From contig NZ_JWIZ01000017.1 in assembly GCF_001038205.1 (NCBI RefSeq), positions 1 to 64,000 on the forward strand: DNA of 64,000 nt, read 5' to 3'. The position numbers were made by a program, and so were the translations under genes. Source of the DNA: Muribacter muris (GTDB lineage: Bacteria > Pseudomonadota > Gammaproteobacteria > Enterobacterales > Pasteurellaceae). The notes under the pieces were generated by a model. That model had not been told where the DNA came from. It did not search any database and worked only from the letters and a program-made list of their open reading frames with translations. This document shows, in pieces, positions 17,991-26,594 of this stretch; position 1 is the first letter of the stretch, and the number at the start of each line of letters is the position of its first letter.

Positions 17991-19295
17991 CTATAAAAGA
18001 CTATCTTTGGTTTCTGCTATTTTCCATAGTGCGCCAAGGCTTAATAAGCCGTTAACAAAGAGATAAATGCCAACGCCCCATAAACCGAAATGATTATTTA
18101 GCGGAATGGTTATCAGCGTAGCAACACTTGCGCCTAAGATGCCGGCACAGTTATAAGCCAGCGATGCGCCGGAATAACGGACTTCCGTTGGAAACAGTTC
18201 GGGCAGTAAGCTGGCTAATGGGCCATACCCCATTCCGATGAGCCCCATACCTATCATAAAAAAGAAAAATAGTCTTAATGTAGTTGCATTTTCAAGGAAG
18301 AACGGGATAAAGAGCCCAAAGAGTGTTACGCCTAGCGTGGTGATTATCATCCATTGTTTACGTCCGATACGGTCGATATAATATCCCGAAAGGCTGATCG
18401 TCAATGCAAGGGCAAAAGCACTGCACATTAACAGGAAAGTCAATGTGCCGCTTGAAAGCCCCAACCCTGTCGCATAACCTGCAGGCGAGAGTCCGACCGG
18501 TGATTTTGCATATACTTGAGCAAAAGCAATCATAATATAAAATAAAACATAGCCGGCAACGGATAGCAACATTCCTAGAATAAAGGGTTTGGCGTAGGTG
18601 GAGAAAACCCATTTTATCGGCAAGTTTACCGCTCGTTTTTGTTGTGCTATTGCAGTGATAAAAATCGGGCTTTCAACTAATTTTAGACGGACGTATAATC
18701 CGATAAAAATGAGAATAACCGATGAGATAAACGGAATACGCCAAGCCCATTCAACTAATGCTTGATCGCCAAAAAGCCAATTAACGACAAAGAATACGCC
18801 ATTCGCCAGTAATAATCCTATCGGTGCACCTAGCTGTGGAAAGGTGCCGTACCACCCTCGTTTATGCTGCGGGGCATTTTCAATCGCAACCAGTGCCGCC
18901 CCTCCCCATTCACCACCTAAGCCGATGCCTTGCCCGATTCTGCATAAACAAAGCAGTAATGTTGCCCAGATACCGATATGTTCATAAGTGGGTAATAATC
19001 CGATAATGACGGTTGCCGAGCCCATTAGAAGCAGAGAGACGACAAGCGTGTTTTTCCGACCGAAGCGATCACCGAAATGCCCGAATAATGCGGCACCTAG
19101 CGGTCGGGCGATAAAGGTCAGGGCAAGTGTCGAGAGTGCTGCGATCTGACTGGACACAGGATCGGCGTAAAAAAACTGATGATTAAAAATGAGTACCGCA
19201 GCAATCGCATAGATGTAATTATCAAAATATTCTATGGTCGTACCTATCATTGTCGCGGTAATTACCTGCTTGAGGTTGTTTTGTGTCGGTTGCAT
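17991..19295 (-). CDS. MFS transporter of the metabolite:H+ symporter type, probably thiamine-related
   Basis: A 434-residue protein with 12 hydrophobic segments and the MHS-family motifs FGDRFGRK (near residue 70) and GQGIGLGGEWGGA (near 118). The start at 19295 is chosen because AAAGGAG lies 6 bases before it; the open frame runs 52 codons further without support and into tenA. It lies downstream of tenA and a TPP riboswitch, so its substrate is probably thiamine, a pyrimidine precursor or a breakdown product. H. influenzae HI0418 (ThiU in comparative genomics) is a similar case from memory. Substrate is inferred from context only. Confidence 0.8.
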   Translation of the reverse strand: MQPTQNNLKQVITATMIGTTIEYFDNYIYAIAAVLIFNHQFFYADPVSSQIAALSTLALTFIARPLGAALFGHFGDRFGRKNTLVVSLLLMGSATVIIGLLPTYEHIGIWATLLLCLCRIGQGIGLGGEWGGAALVAIENAPQHKRGWYGTFPQLGAPIGLLLANGVFFVVNWLFGDQALVEWAWRIPFISSVILIFIGLYVRLKLVESPIFITAIAQQKRAVNLPIKWVFSTYAKPFILGMLLSVAGYVLFYIMIAFAQVYAKSPVGLSPAGYATGLGLSSGTLTFLLMCSAFALALTISLSGYYIDRIGRKQWMIITTLGVTLFGLFIPFFLENATTLRLFFFFMIGMGLIGMGYGPLASLLPELFPTEVRYSGASLAYNCAGILGASVATLITIPLNNHFGLWGVGIYLFVNGLLSLGALWKIAETKDSLL

Positions 19296-19345
19296 TTGTT
19301 GCTCCTTTAGCATTGCACGGGTGTATGATGAACGCTGAATAGCAG

Positions 19346-19999
19346 TTAGTTTAAATCTAATCCCATTTGCCAAAATGCCACTTCCATACGAGTAGCCGTA
19401 GTAAAAATCTCTTGGATTTTTTGCAACTGGGAGAGAGTGATAAACTGACAAAGTTGTTCTAGCGTTGCACCGATTTGTGCGGCACTATGTTGAAAGCCTG
19501 GGGAAGCGTAATTGTCAATCCATTTTTGATAAGGATTATTTGATGGACTAAGCTGTCGTTCATTAATCATTCTGGAAACTTCAGCATAGCCTAAAGCACA
19601 AGGAGCGATTGCGGCATATAGTTCGGCGAGTGTACCGTGCATACCACAGTCTAAAACGTAACGAGTATAAGCTATGCAGGCGGGGGATTCGGAAAGTTGT
19701 TGCAGCTCTTCCTTTGATATACCCCATTCCTTGCAATACGAGATATGTAACTCGATCTCCTCTAAAATAGATTGTACCACCTGCTGTGCAGCATTCATTT
19801 GAGCAAACGTATCCGCCTTGTAAACGGCTAACCCAAATGCTCGGCTATAATGGAAAAGATAGAGATAATCCTGCTTTAGATAATGTTGGAAATTTATAAT
19901 GGGAAGTGTACCTTGAGCAAGTTGTAGCACAAAATGATGTTCGATGTAGTTTTTCCAATGGATTGAACTACCTTGGATGAGTTGTTGGCAAGTAAGCAT
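19346..19999 (-). CDS. tenA: TenA/thiaminase II family protein
   Basis: A 217-residue all-helical protein of the TenA family, which hydrolyses aminopyrimidine thiamine breakdown products to HMP for salvage. The start at 19999 follows GGAGAAATAGG; a 15-codon extension is unsupported. Conserved features include QYL-like KQDYLYLFHYSRAFG (near residue 45), the ELHISYCKEWG segment and AAIAPCALGYAEV near residue 133, where the Cys matches the family catalytic Cys. It is first behind a TPP riboswitch, with the MFS gene 50 bases downstream. No other thi genes are in the window. Confidence 0.9.
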   Translation of the reverse strand: MLTCQQLIQGSSIHWKNYIEHHFVLQLAQGTLPIINFQHYLKQDYLYLFHYSRAFGLAVYKADTFAQMNAAQQVVQSILEEIELHISYCKEWGISKEELQQLSESPACIAYTRYVLDCGMHGTLAELYAAIAPCALGYAEVSRMINERQLSPSNNPYQKWIDNYASPGFQHSAAQIGATLEQLCQFITLSQLQKIQEIFTTATRMEVAFWQMGLDLN

Positions 20000-20128
20000 C
20001 CTATTTCTCCTATTTTCAGTTGAATATAAACGGAATGAACTCAAGATAGTCTGAAAACAGTTAGTCTAATAGGGTAGAGAAAATGCGAGAATGGAGTAAA
20101 AAATAAAGGGGAATATGATGTGGACATA

Positions 20129-20202
20129 ATTAGTTTCCTACGCCAGTACTAACTGTTTCAGGTTCACGGGTATGATCTCAGCCATAAGGCACCCCGACTA
20201 AT
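20129..20202 (-). ncRNA. TPP riboswitch (THI element)
   Basis: The minus strand carries the full thi-box: CGGGGTGCCTTATGGCTGAG, then ATCATACCCG, TGAACCTGA and the GGCGTAGGAAA 3' side. The P1 stem is exact, ATTAGT (20202-20197) pairing with ACTAAT (20134-20129). A promoter fits just upstream (TTGAGT, 16 bases, TACACT at 20214-20209). It ends 130 bases before tenA. Binding of thiamine pyrophosphate should switch off tenA and the MFS gene. Confidence 0.95.
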
Positions 20203-20370
20203 GCCACCAGTGTAGCAATTTTCTTTGAACACTCAATATCCTTCACACAAAATTGTGATAAAGATCTCATTATTTTTATCACTATTAATAAAGCGGGACT
20301 TGCTCAAATTATTTTTATTGAAAATAGTGTAGAATTTCAAACGCAATATGGCTCGGAAACAGGGGGCAAA

Positions 20371-20694
20371 ATGAGGCTACAAACCTATCAACACTGGCTG
20401 GTAGAATATTATAAACTTCGGCAATGGTATGACTACACCCCTTTTATCCGCTTGAATTTTTTGACGGAAGAAGTCGGCGAGTTGGCACAAGCGGTACGGG
20501 CGTATGAAATCGGGCGGGATAGAGCCGATGAACCGCCGTTATCTCAACAGACTCGTTTAGCACATATTCAGGAAGAAATCGGCGATGTGCTGAATAATTT
20601 GCTTATTTTAGCCGAGAAATACCAGCTTGATTTAGCAGTGATAATGCAAGAAAATCAACGCAAATTAACACAACGTTTGGAGGGGAAAGCGTGA
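20371..20694 (+). CDS. MazG-like nucleotide pyrophosphohydrolase
   Basis: A 107-residue all-alpha protein of the MazG/dUTPase superfamily. The metal-binding EEVGELAQA (near residue 32) and EEIGDVLNNLL (near residue 70) motifs supply the E-x-x-E and E-x-x-D residues needed for magnesium. The single-domain size is like orphan MazG-like enzymes that hydrolyse (d)NTPs to monophosphates. Its stop overlaps the start of the LOG-family gene by 4 bases, and nudB follows, so three nucleotide-cleaning or nucleotide-releasing enzymes form one operon. Confidence 0.85.
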   Translation: MRLQTYQHWLVEYYKLRQWYDYTPFIRLNFLTEEVGELAQAVRAYEIGRDRADEPPLSQQTRLAHIQEEIGDVLNNLLILAEKYQLDLAVIMQENQRKLTQRLEGKA

Positions 20695-21251
20695 ATATTA
20701 CCGTTTATTGCGGCGCAAGTTTGGGAAACGACACTGTTTATCGAGATTCGGCAGTGCGTTTAGGCAAGTGGATTGTCGCACATCAGCATCGCTTAATTTA
20801 CGGTGGTGGGCGAGCAGGGCTAATGGGCGTGATTGCCGATACGGTGCTTGCCGAAGGCGGCGAAGTTATCGGGGTGATGCCGACTTTTTTAGCGGAGCGG
20901 GAATTGGCACATACCGGCTTAACCCAGTTAATCACGGTCGATTCAATGTCGGTACGCAAGCAAAAAATGATCGAGTTGGGCGAAGCGTATATTGCATTAG
21001 CTGGCGGGCCAGGGACGTTAGAGGAAATCAGCGAGGTGATTTCGTGGGCAAGAATCGGACAAAACCCGAATCCGTGCATTTTGTTTAACCAAAACGGCTA
21101 TTATAATCCCCTCAAAATGTTGTTTGAGCAAATGGTGAAATCCGCATTTCTCACGGCAGAGGATTACCAAAAAATCTTATTTTCCGATGATTTAGACGAA
21201 ATTGCACAGTTTATTGCCACTTACCAAGCCCCGGAAATTAGACGTTATTAA
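20691..21251 (+). CDS. LOG-family (TIGR00730) nucleotide 5'-monophosphate phosphoribohydrolase
   Basis: A 186-residue Rossmann-like protein with GGGRAGLMG near residue 38 and the hallmark PGGxGTxxE region (here AGGPGTLEEISE, near residue 101). LOG-type enzymes remove the base from nucleoside monophosphates; E. coli PpnN is a longer relative. Substrate in this organism is unknown. It overlaps the MazG-like gene by 4 bases and abuts nudB without a gap, so expression is coupled. Confidence 0.9.
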   Translation: MNITVYCGASLGNDTVYRDSAVRLGKWIVAHQHRLIYGGGRAGLMGVIADTVLAEGGEVIGVMPTFLAERELAHTGLTQLITVDSMSVRKQKMIELGEAYIALAGGPGTLEEISEVISWARIGQNPNPCILFNQNGYYNPLKMLFEQMVKSAFLTAEDYQKILFSDDLDEIAQFIATYQAPEIRRY

Positions 21252-21719
21252 ATGAAGTATAAAAATCCCTATTCCGTTTTAGTGGTGATTTATGCCCAAC
21301 ATAGCGGACGAGTGTTAATGTTGCAACGCCAAGATGATCCGAGTTTTTGGCAGTCGGTAACCGGCACGATTGAAAGTGGCGAGCAACCGTTCCAAACGGC
21401 GTTGCGGGAAGTGAGAGAAGAAACGGGCATTGATATTGCTGCGCAAAATTTAACGCTCGTCGATTGCCAATTCAAGATAGAATTTGAAATTTTCCCCCAA
21501 TTCCGCTATAAATACGCCCCGCAGATTACTCATTGTCAAGAGCATTGGTTTTTATTGGCGGTTGATGATGAAATGTCCCCTGTGTTGAGTGAGCATTTAT
21601 GTTTTCAATGGCTTTCACCCGAACAGGCGGCAAAACTGACGAAATCCCCCAATAATCGCTTGGCAATTGAACGCTATCTCATCAACAAAGAGAGCAAAAT
21701 GTCAGATTTTTTAGCATAG
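21252..21719 (+). CDS. nudB: Dihydroneopterin triphosphate pyrophosphohydrolase NudB
   Basis: A 155-residue Nudix hydrolase that takes pyrophosphate from dihydroneopterin triphosphate in folate synthesis. The Nudix box is complete near residues 36-58 (GTIESGEQPFQTALREVREETG with the REVREE core). The start YKNPYSVLVVIYA and EHWFLLAV segment match NudB rather than other Nudix clans. It begins one base after the LOG stop. yebC follows 93 bases later, where NudB genes often stand in gammaproteobacteria. Confidence 0.9.
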   Translation: MKYKNPYSVLVVIYAQHSGRVLMLQRQDDPSFWQSVTGTIESGEQPFQTALREVREETGIDIAAQNLTLVDCQFKIEFEIFPQFRYKYAPQITHCQEHWFLLAVDDEMSPVLSEHLCFQWLSPEQAAKLTKSPNNRLAIERYLINKESKMSDFLA

Positions 21720-21812
21720 CAAGCGGTCAGTTGCGTGCTATTTTTTGCAAAATCAGTATTGGGGCAAGTGATTGCCCCGTTAAATATTCAAGAAGACAAA
21801 TAAGGAAACAAA

Positions 21813-22553
21813 ATGGCAGGTCATAGTAAGTGGGCTAACATTAAACACCGCAAAGCCGCACAAGATGCGCAACGTGGGAAAATTTTTACAAAATTAATTC
21901 GTGAATTGGTTACCGCGGCAAAATTAGGCGGCGGTGATGTGTCGGCAAACCCTCGTTTGCGTGCGGCGGTGGATAAAGCCTTATCCAGCAATATGACACG
22001 GGATACGATTAACCGTGCGATCGAGCGGGGTGTCGGCGGCGGCGATGACACCAATATGGAAACAAAAGTGTATGAAGGTTACGGGCCGGGTGGAACTGCG
22101 GTGATGGTTGAGTGTCTAAGCGATAACGCAAACCGTACCATCTCCCAAGTCCGTCCAAGTTTTACCAAATGTGGTGGAAACTTAGGCACGGAAGGCTCGG
22201 TCGGCTATCTATTTAGCAAAAAAGGGTTGATTTTGATTGGCTCGGCGGATGAGGACGCTTTAACGGAAGCGGCGATTGAAGCCGGTGCGGACGACATTCA
22301 ACCACAAGAAGACGGCAGCTTTGAGATTTATACGGCTTGGGAAGAATTAGGGACGGTGCGTGACGGTATTGAAGGGGCGGGCTTTAAAGTAGAGTCTGCC
22401 GAAGTTACAATGATCCCTTCAACAACGGTCAATTTAGACGCGGAAACCGCACCGAAATTATTAAAACTGATCGATATGCTTGAAGAGTGTGATGATGTAC
22501 AGAACGTTTATCACAACGGCGAGATCAGCGATGAGGTTGCCGCACTACTTTAG
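21813..22553 (+). CDS. yebC: YebC/PmpR-family protein
   Basis: A 246-residue protein beginning [19 protein letters not shown], the invariant YebC start. The three-domain fold is recognisable through [11 protein letters not shown] near residue 70 and [14 protein letters not shown] near residue 86. The family has been described as transcriptional regulators and, more recently, as translation factors that help with polyproline stretches. Genomically it often precedes ruvC, as it does here with one lipoprotein gene between. AAGGAAA serves as ribosome site. Confidence 0.95.
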   Translation: MAGHSKWANIKHRKAAQDAQRGKIFTKLIRELVTAAKLGGGDVSANPRLRAAVDKALSSNMTRDTINRAIERGVGGGDDTNMETKVYEGYGPGGTAVMVECLSDNANRTISQVRPSFTKCGGNLGTEGSVGYLFSKKGLILIGSADEDALTEAAIEAGADDIQPQEDGSFEIYTAWEELGTVRDGIEGAGFKVESAEVTMIPSTTVNLDAETAPKLLKLIDMLEECDDVQNVYHNGEISDEVAALL

Positions 22554-22574
22554 TTTTTACTCAAAGGAGTTCGA

Positions 22575-23099
22575 ATGAAATTGATGAAATTTGCCCCGGC
22601 ACTTGCAGCGGCACTCGTATTATCTGCCTGTTCAACCGCATCTGATGTGGTATCCAGCACCACTAATGCCGTCAGCAAAACGGCAGATGCGGTGAGCAGC
22701 GGGGTATCTCAAGCAGCCACAACGGTAAAAGACGGCGTATCCGATGCGGTGAAAACCGTTACCGATAAATTCGATACAACGACAAAATCGGTGGTTTATC
22801 ATTGCCAAAATAATACGCTGGTTACAGCCACTTACGGCTTTGAAGGCGAGAAAGCGAAAAGTGTGAACCTCACGTTAGGCAAAAAAGTGATTAAAGGCTT
22901 AATGGTTGATGACAAAGCACCTAATCCGGTAACCTTTGAATCAAAAACACATCGCTGGAACACCGATGAAACTTTCTCACTGGCAACATTCGATAAATCT
23001 TCTTCGGTAATGCTCACCAAATTAGGTAAGCAAACGGATCAAATTTTAGCGAAAAACTGCCGTATTGATGAAGCGGAAACCGCTAAATTGAATAAGTAA
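22575..23099 (+). CDS. Lipoprotein with amphipathic-repeat region and MliC-like C-terminus
   Basis: A 174-residue exported lipoprotein with signal peptide and lipobox LSAC (Cys19). The mature part starts with a Ser/Thr/Val/Ala-rich amphipathic stretch of loose 11-residue periodicity (about 22-70, units like AVSSGVSQ and GVSDAVKT). The last 100 residues contain YHCQNN, TATYGFEG, LATFDKSSSVML and a final Cys in AKNCR. That spacing recalls the MliC/PliC lysozyme-inhibitor domain with its C...C disulfide, although the usual SASGxRY motif is absent. Function is therefore unproven. It sits 21 bases after yebC and ends at a clear terminator. Confidence 0.75.
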   Translation: MKLMKFAPALAAALVLSACSTASDVVSSTTNAVSKTADAVSSGVSQAATTVKDGVSDAVKTVTDKFDTTTKSVVYHCQNNTLVTATYGFEGEKAKSVNLTLGKKVIKGLMVDDKAPNPVTFESKTHRWNTDETFSLATFDKSSSVMLTKLGKQTDQILAKNCRIDEAETAKLNK

Positions 23100-23115
23100 T
23101 CTTTTCAATGCATTA

Positions 23116-23145
23116 AGGGACACCAAGTGTGTCCCTCTTTTTATT
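23116..23145 (+). terminator. Terminator after the lipoprotein gene
   Basis: AGGGACA (23116-23122) pairs with TGTCCCT (23130-23136), followed by CTTTTTATT. Confidence 0.8.
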
Positions 23146-23158
23146 CTAGAGCGTAATA

Positions 23159-23737
23159 ATGGCAATTATTTTGGGTATCGATCCGGGTTCAAGGGTTACG
23201 GGGTACGGAGTCATTCGGCAAATGGGGCGACAACTGGATTACCTTGGCAGCGGCGCAATTCGCACGGCGGTGGACGATCTCCCCAGCCGTTTAAAACGAA
23301 TCTATGCCGGAGTGAGTGAAATTATTCAGCAATTTCAGCCGGATATGTTTGCGATTGAGCAAGTGTTTATGGCAAAAAATGCCGATTCTGCGCTGAAGTT
23401 AGGGCAAGCAAGAGGCACGGCGATTGTGGCGGCGGTAAATCACGATTTACCGGTGTTCGAGTATGCGGCAAGGTTAGTTAAGCAAACGGTGGTCGGAATT
23501 GGCTCGGCGGATAAGGTGCAAGTTCAAGAGATGGTTACCCGCATTTTGCATCTATCCGCTAAACCGCAAGCCGATGCCGCCGATGCGTTAGCGATTGCGA
23601 TTACCCACGCCCATTCGATGCAGCATTCGCTACGGGTTGCGGCACAAACCACGCAGGCGGTCAGCTCGGAAAAAGAGCAAATTTTAGCCCTGATGAAAAC
23701 CCGTTATAGCCGTGGGCGTTTTCGCTTAAAAGGTTAG
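23159..23737 (+). CDS. ruvC: Holliday junction resolvase RuvC
   Basis: A 192-residue RNase H-fold endonuclease that cuts Holliday junctions. The start [17 protein letters not shown] has catalytic Asp8; the second carboxylate lies in [11 protein letters not shown] (near residue 68) and the last pair in [12 protein letters not shown] (near 140). The C-terminus is about 20 residues longer than in E. coli. In most relatives ruvA and ruvB follow directly. Here the next genes are on the opposite strand, and the 3' end overlaps ridA by 4 bases, so ruvAB must lie elsewhere. Confidence 0.95.
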   Translation: MAIILGIDPGSRVTGYGVIRQMGRQLDYLGSGAIRTAVDDLPSRLKRIYAGVSEIIQQFQPDMFAIEQVFMAKNADSALKLGQARGTAIVAAVNHDLPVFEYAARLVKQTVVGIGSADKVQVQEMVTRILHLSAKPQADAADALAIAITHAHSMQHSLRVAAQTTQAVSSEKEQILALMKTRYSRGRFRLKG

Positions 23738-24081
23738 CCGACTGCGGCGGTAACGACAATTTCGACTTTCCAATTCGGGTTAGCCAAGCGGGCTTCAACA
23801 GCGGCACGAGGCGGGCTGTTTTGCGTATCGACCCACTCGTCCCACGCCCGATTCATCTCGTCAAACTCCGCCATATCGGCAACAAAAACCTGCGCCGTCA
23901 AAATACAGCTTTTGTCTGTGCCGGCAACCTTTAACCATTTATCAATTTCGGCTAAAACCTGTTGGGTTTGACCGTACATATCCAGTTGATCATTTTCCGG
24001 CACTTGTCCGGCTAAATAAGCCACGCCGTTGTAAATCGCCAGTTCGGACAGGCGTTTACCGACTTGAAAACGTTGAATCAT
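23734..24081 (-). CDS. RidA-family protein (YoaB-like)
   Basis: A 115-residue protein of the YjgF/YER057c/UK114 fold. The start at 24081 follows AAGGGAT with correct spacing; the frame extends to 24132 without support. The active-site Arg ([10 protein letters not shown] near residue 88) and the following Glu are present, so enamine/imine deaminase activity is possible. Sequence looks more like the YoaB/RutC-like side branch than the housekeeping RidA. It is downstream of ilvE in the same direction, 81 bases away. This fits the known link between RidA-type enzymes and branched-chain amino acid metabolism. Confidence 0.85.
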   Translation of the reverse strand: MIQRFQVGKRLSELAIYNGVAYLAGQVPENDQLDMYGQTQQVLAEIDKWLKVAGTDKSCILTAQVFVADMAEFDEMNRAWDEWVDTQNSPPRAAVEARLANPNWKVEIVVTAAVG

Positions 24082-24162
24082 TGAGAAATCCCTTATTGTA
24101 AGCGGTCGGATAGCGGTCATTTTTTTTTGCAAATTTTGCCTGCGAACCGACCGCCTGTGAAA

Positions 24163-25182
24163 TTATTCGACCTTGGTAATCCAGCCTGCCGGCGCTTCAA
24201 TATCACCGAACTGAATCCCGACTAATTCGTCGTAGAGGCGTTTTGTGATAGGGCCGACTTCCGTTTCGGAATGGAAAACGTGGAAGTGTTCGCCGTGTTG
24301 AATCCCGCCGATTGGCGTAATCACTGCCGCTGTGCCGCACGCCCCCGCTTCAGTAAATTGATCAAGTTTATCAATATAAACATCACCTTCAATCGTTTCC
24401 ATTCCTAAGCGATGTTTTGCCAAATAGAGCAACGAGTATTTGGTAATACTCGGGAGAATGGAGTCGGAAATCGGCGTGATAAACTGATTGTTGGCGGTAA
24501 TACCGAAAAAGTTTGCCGCCCCGACTTCCTCAATCTTTGTGTGGGTTTTCGGATCAAGATAAATCGCATCGGCAAATTTTCTCTCAACGGCAATTTGGTG
24601 GGGTAAGAGGCTTGCCGCATAGTTACCGCCGACTTTCACACCGCCTGTGCCGTTCGGGGCGGCACGGTCGTAATCGGAGACGATAAAGTTTGCCGGCATT
24701 AGCCCACCTTTGAAATAAGCCCCGACCGGACAACAAAAGACGCTAAAAATATATTCGGGAGCAGGGCGAACGCCGATATTTTCGCCGACACCAATGACAA
24801 AAGGGCGTAAATAGAGTGATGCGCCGGTACCGTACGGGGCGAGCCATTCGGCATTGGCTTTGACAACCTGTTTACAGGCTTCGACAAACATTTCGGTCGG
24901 CACTTGCGGCATCAATAATCTGGCACAAGTCGTTTGCATTCGCTTGGCATTTTCATCCGGTCGGAAAAGGTTGATTGAACCGTCTTTGCAGCGATAAGCC
25001 TTTAAGCCTTCAAAGCATTGCTGCCCATAGTGGAGAGCGGTTGAGCCTTCGTGAATGTGCAGGGTGTTGTCGGTGGTCAATTCACCTTTGCTCCATTGAC
25101 CGTCTTTCCAATGGGCGATAAAACGGTAATCGGTTTTGATATAAGAAAAGCCTAAATTTTGCCAGTCGATATTTTTTGTCAT
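24163..25182 (-). CDS. ilvE: Branched-chain amino acid aminotransferase (BCAT type II)
   Basis: A 339-residue PLP enzyme that interconverts leucine, isoleucine and valine with their keto acids. It is of the long eukaryote-like class rather than the 309-residue E. coli class. Evidence is the start [27 protein letters not shown] near residue 54, the PLP-lysine region [14 protein letters not shown] near residue 185 and EVGAANFFG near 217. The mRNA leader holds ACACAACA immediately before the ATG (25190-25183), complementary to the seed of GcvB encoded just upstream, so repression by that RNA is likely. Confidence 0.95.
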   Translation of the reverse strand: MTKNIDWQNLGFSYIKTDYRFIAHWKDGQWSKGELTTDNTLHIHEGSTALHYGQQCFEGLKAYRCKDGSINLFRPDENAKRMQTTCARLLMPQVPTEMFVEACKQVVKANAEWLAPYGTGASLYLRPFVIGVGENIGVRPAPEYIFSVFCCPVGAYFKGGLMPANFIVSDYDRAAPNGTGGVKVGGNYAASLLPHQIAVERKFADAIYLDPKTHTKIEEVGAANFFGITANNQFITPISDSILPSITKYSLLYLAKHRLGMETIEGDVYIDKLDQFTEAGACGTAAVITPIGGIQHGEHFHVFHSETEVGPITKRLYDELVGIQFGDIEAPAGWITKVE

Positions 25183-25190
25183 TGTTGTGT
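25183..25190 (-). promoter_or_regulatory. Predicted GcvB pairing site in the ilvE leader
   Basis: The mRNA sequence ACACAACA touches the ilvE ATG and is fully complementary to UGUUGUGU in GcvB region R1 (25450-25457, 8 pairs). Pairing would cover the ribosome-binding region. Confidence 0.55.
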
Positions 25191-25342
25191 CCTTCGTTGT
25201 TTTCGTGGAAAGTGTGAAGAATTTACACTATTTCCTCAATAAAATGAAAGCCTTCGCACAAAAAATTAAAAATTTCGTATAAAAGTTGGCTTTTGGTGGT
25301 GATATTTGGAAATTCTGCTAAAATGGAGAGGATTTTAGAATG

Positions 25343-25511
25343 AAAAAAACCGCCCAAATGGGCGGTATTAAACCAAATGGTTCAAAATATACAGGAAGTG
25401 AAACGAGTAACTTTCGTTACTCCAGTCTAGTTGCCTAGACCAATATGCAAACACAACATCATACTTAAAATTCAAAATAGCTGAAACAGCTATCACTATC
25501 CATCTAAGTAC
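25343..25511 (-). ncRNA. gcvB: GcvB small regulatory RNA
   Basis: It is transcribed leftward, divergent from gcvA, exactly as in enteric bacteria and Pasteurella. A promoter TTGCTT, 17 bases, TAAAAT (25524-25519) gives a start near 25511. The RNA holds the conserved GU-rich region R1, GATGTTGTGTTTGC (25460-25447). A GGTCTAG...CTAGACT hairpin and an AGTAACGAAAGTTACT hairpin follow. The conserved CACTTCCTGTA region (25400-25390) and an ACCGCCC/GGGCGGT terminator with seven T residues close it. Length is about 169 bases. GcvB with Hfq represses many amino acid and peptide transport mRNAs. A 68-codon reading frame over the same stretch is not a gene. Confidence 0.93.
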
Positions 25512-25621
25512 AGGCAAAATTTTAGAGATGTTTAAACCATTAAGCAAACTAAATTTTTTAATTTTATTTATCAAAAAAAATAATGTAATAGGTTAGCCCT
25601 ATTCTCAATTCGTTGTTAGTT

Positions 25622-26512
25622 ATGAATAATAAAAAACTCCCGCCGCTCAATGCGCTGAAAGCCTTTGAATCTGCGGCTCGTCATCTAAACTTCACCAAAG
25701 CGGCGGAGGAACTGTTCGTTACACAGGCGGCAGTCAGCCACCAGATTAAACTGCTGGAGGATTTTCTGAGCATTCAGCTTTTCCACCGTCGTAATCGTGT
25801 GTTGGAACTCACGGAGCTGGGTTTGCAATATTTTGACGAGATCCGACCGCTTTTGGAACAAATTGCTAAAGCAACCGATAAAATTCGGGCGAAAAACAGC
25901 CGCCAGATCTTAACGATCAGCGTGCCGCAAACCTTTGGTATGCACTGGCTTGTGCCACGTTTGAACGATTTTCACCAAAAATACCCTGAAATTGAAGTCA
26001 GAATTAAAGGGGTCGATCAAGATGAGGGCTTGCTCGGCAAAGAAATTGACGTGGCGATCTACTACGGTTCGGGTAAATGGGAGAATGTTGAATCTATCCG
26101 ATTGTCCGAAGCGCCGTTGGTGATTTTAGCTTCACCGAAATTTTTACAGGAAAATCCCCTCAACCGCCCGCAAGATTTAGTGGGTAAAACGCTTTTGCAC
26201 GTTTTTAGCCGCAACAAATGGAAACGCACGATCGAGCATTTTGGTTTGAGCGGCGACATTGATGTGGAAGAAAGCGGCTCGATGTTCAGCCACACCTTTA
26301 TGGCATTGCAGGCGGCGATGCATCAGCAAGGGATTGCGATTGCAAATAAAACGTTGGCACAGCACGAACTTGAGCAGGGGCATTTAATCGAACCGTTTCC
26401 GACCGGTTTGAACGATGAAAAAGGCTTTTATGTCGTCTTCCCACCACAAATGATGGAAGTGAGCAAAGTGAAACAATTTGTAGAATGGATTTTGCAGGAA
26501 ATACGCACTTAA
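25622..26512 (+). CDS. gcvA: Glycine cleavage system regulator GcvA
   Basis: A 296-residue LysR-family regulator starting MNNKKLPPLNALKAFESAARHLNF, the GcvA N-terminus. The helix-turn-helix lies at about residues 22-45 (FTKAAEELFVTQAAVSHQIK) and the ligand domain at about 95-290. In E. coli GcvA activates gcvTHP and gcvB in response to glycine. The ATG at 25622 is used, since an in-frame TTG three codons earlier is weaker. The divergent placement with gcvB is the classical arrangement, so the 110-base gap should hold GcvA sites. Confidence 0.95.
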   Translation: MNNKKLPPLNALKAFESAARHLNFTKAAEELFVTQAAVSHQIKLLEDFLSIQLFHRRNRVLELTELGLQYFDEIRPLLEQIAKATDKIRAKNSRQILTISVPQTFGMHWLVPRLNDFHQKYPEIEVRIKGVDQDEGLLGKEIDVAIYYGSGKWENVESIRLSEAPLVILASPKFLQENPLNRPQDLVGKTLLHVFSRNKWKRTIEHFGLSGDIDVEESGSMFSHTFMALQAAMHQQGIAIANKTLAQHELEQGHLIEPFPTGLNDEKGFYVVFPPQMMEVSKVKQFVEWILQEIRT

Positions 26513-26537
26513 ATCGGGTAAAATAGTAAAAAATGTA

Positions 26538-26570
26538 ACAAGCGGTTAACTTTTGGCATTTTTTTGCAAA
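26538..26570 (+). repeat. DNA uptake signal sequence, extended form
   Basis: ACAAGCGGTTAAC followed by TTTTGGCA and TTTTTTGCAAA. This is the core plus the two T-rich segments of the A. pleuropneumoniae-type uptake signal, with one core mismatch. Confidence 0.75.
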
Positions 26571-26594
26571 AGCTAGCCGTTTCCTTTAGGAAAA

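Noticed and set aside
25368-25574. 68-codon reading frame on the minus strand
   Set aside because: It lies over the GcvB RNA and its promoter, lacks a ribosome site, and its base pattern is explained by conserved RNA elements.
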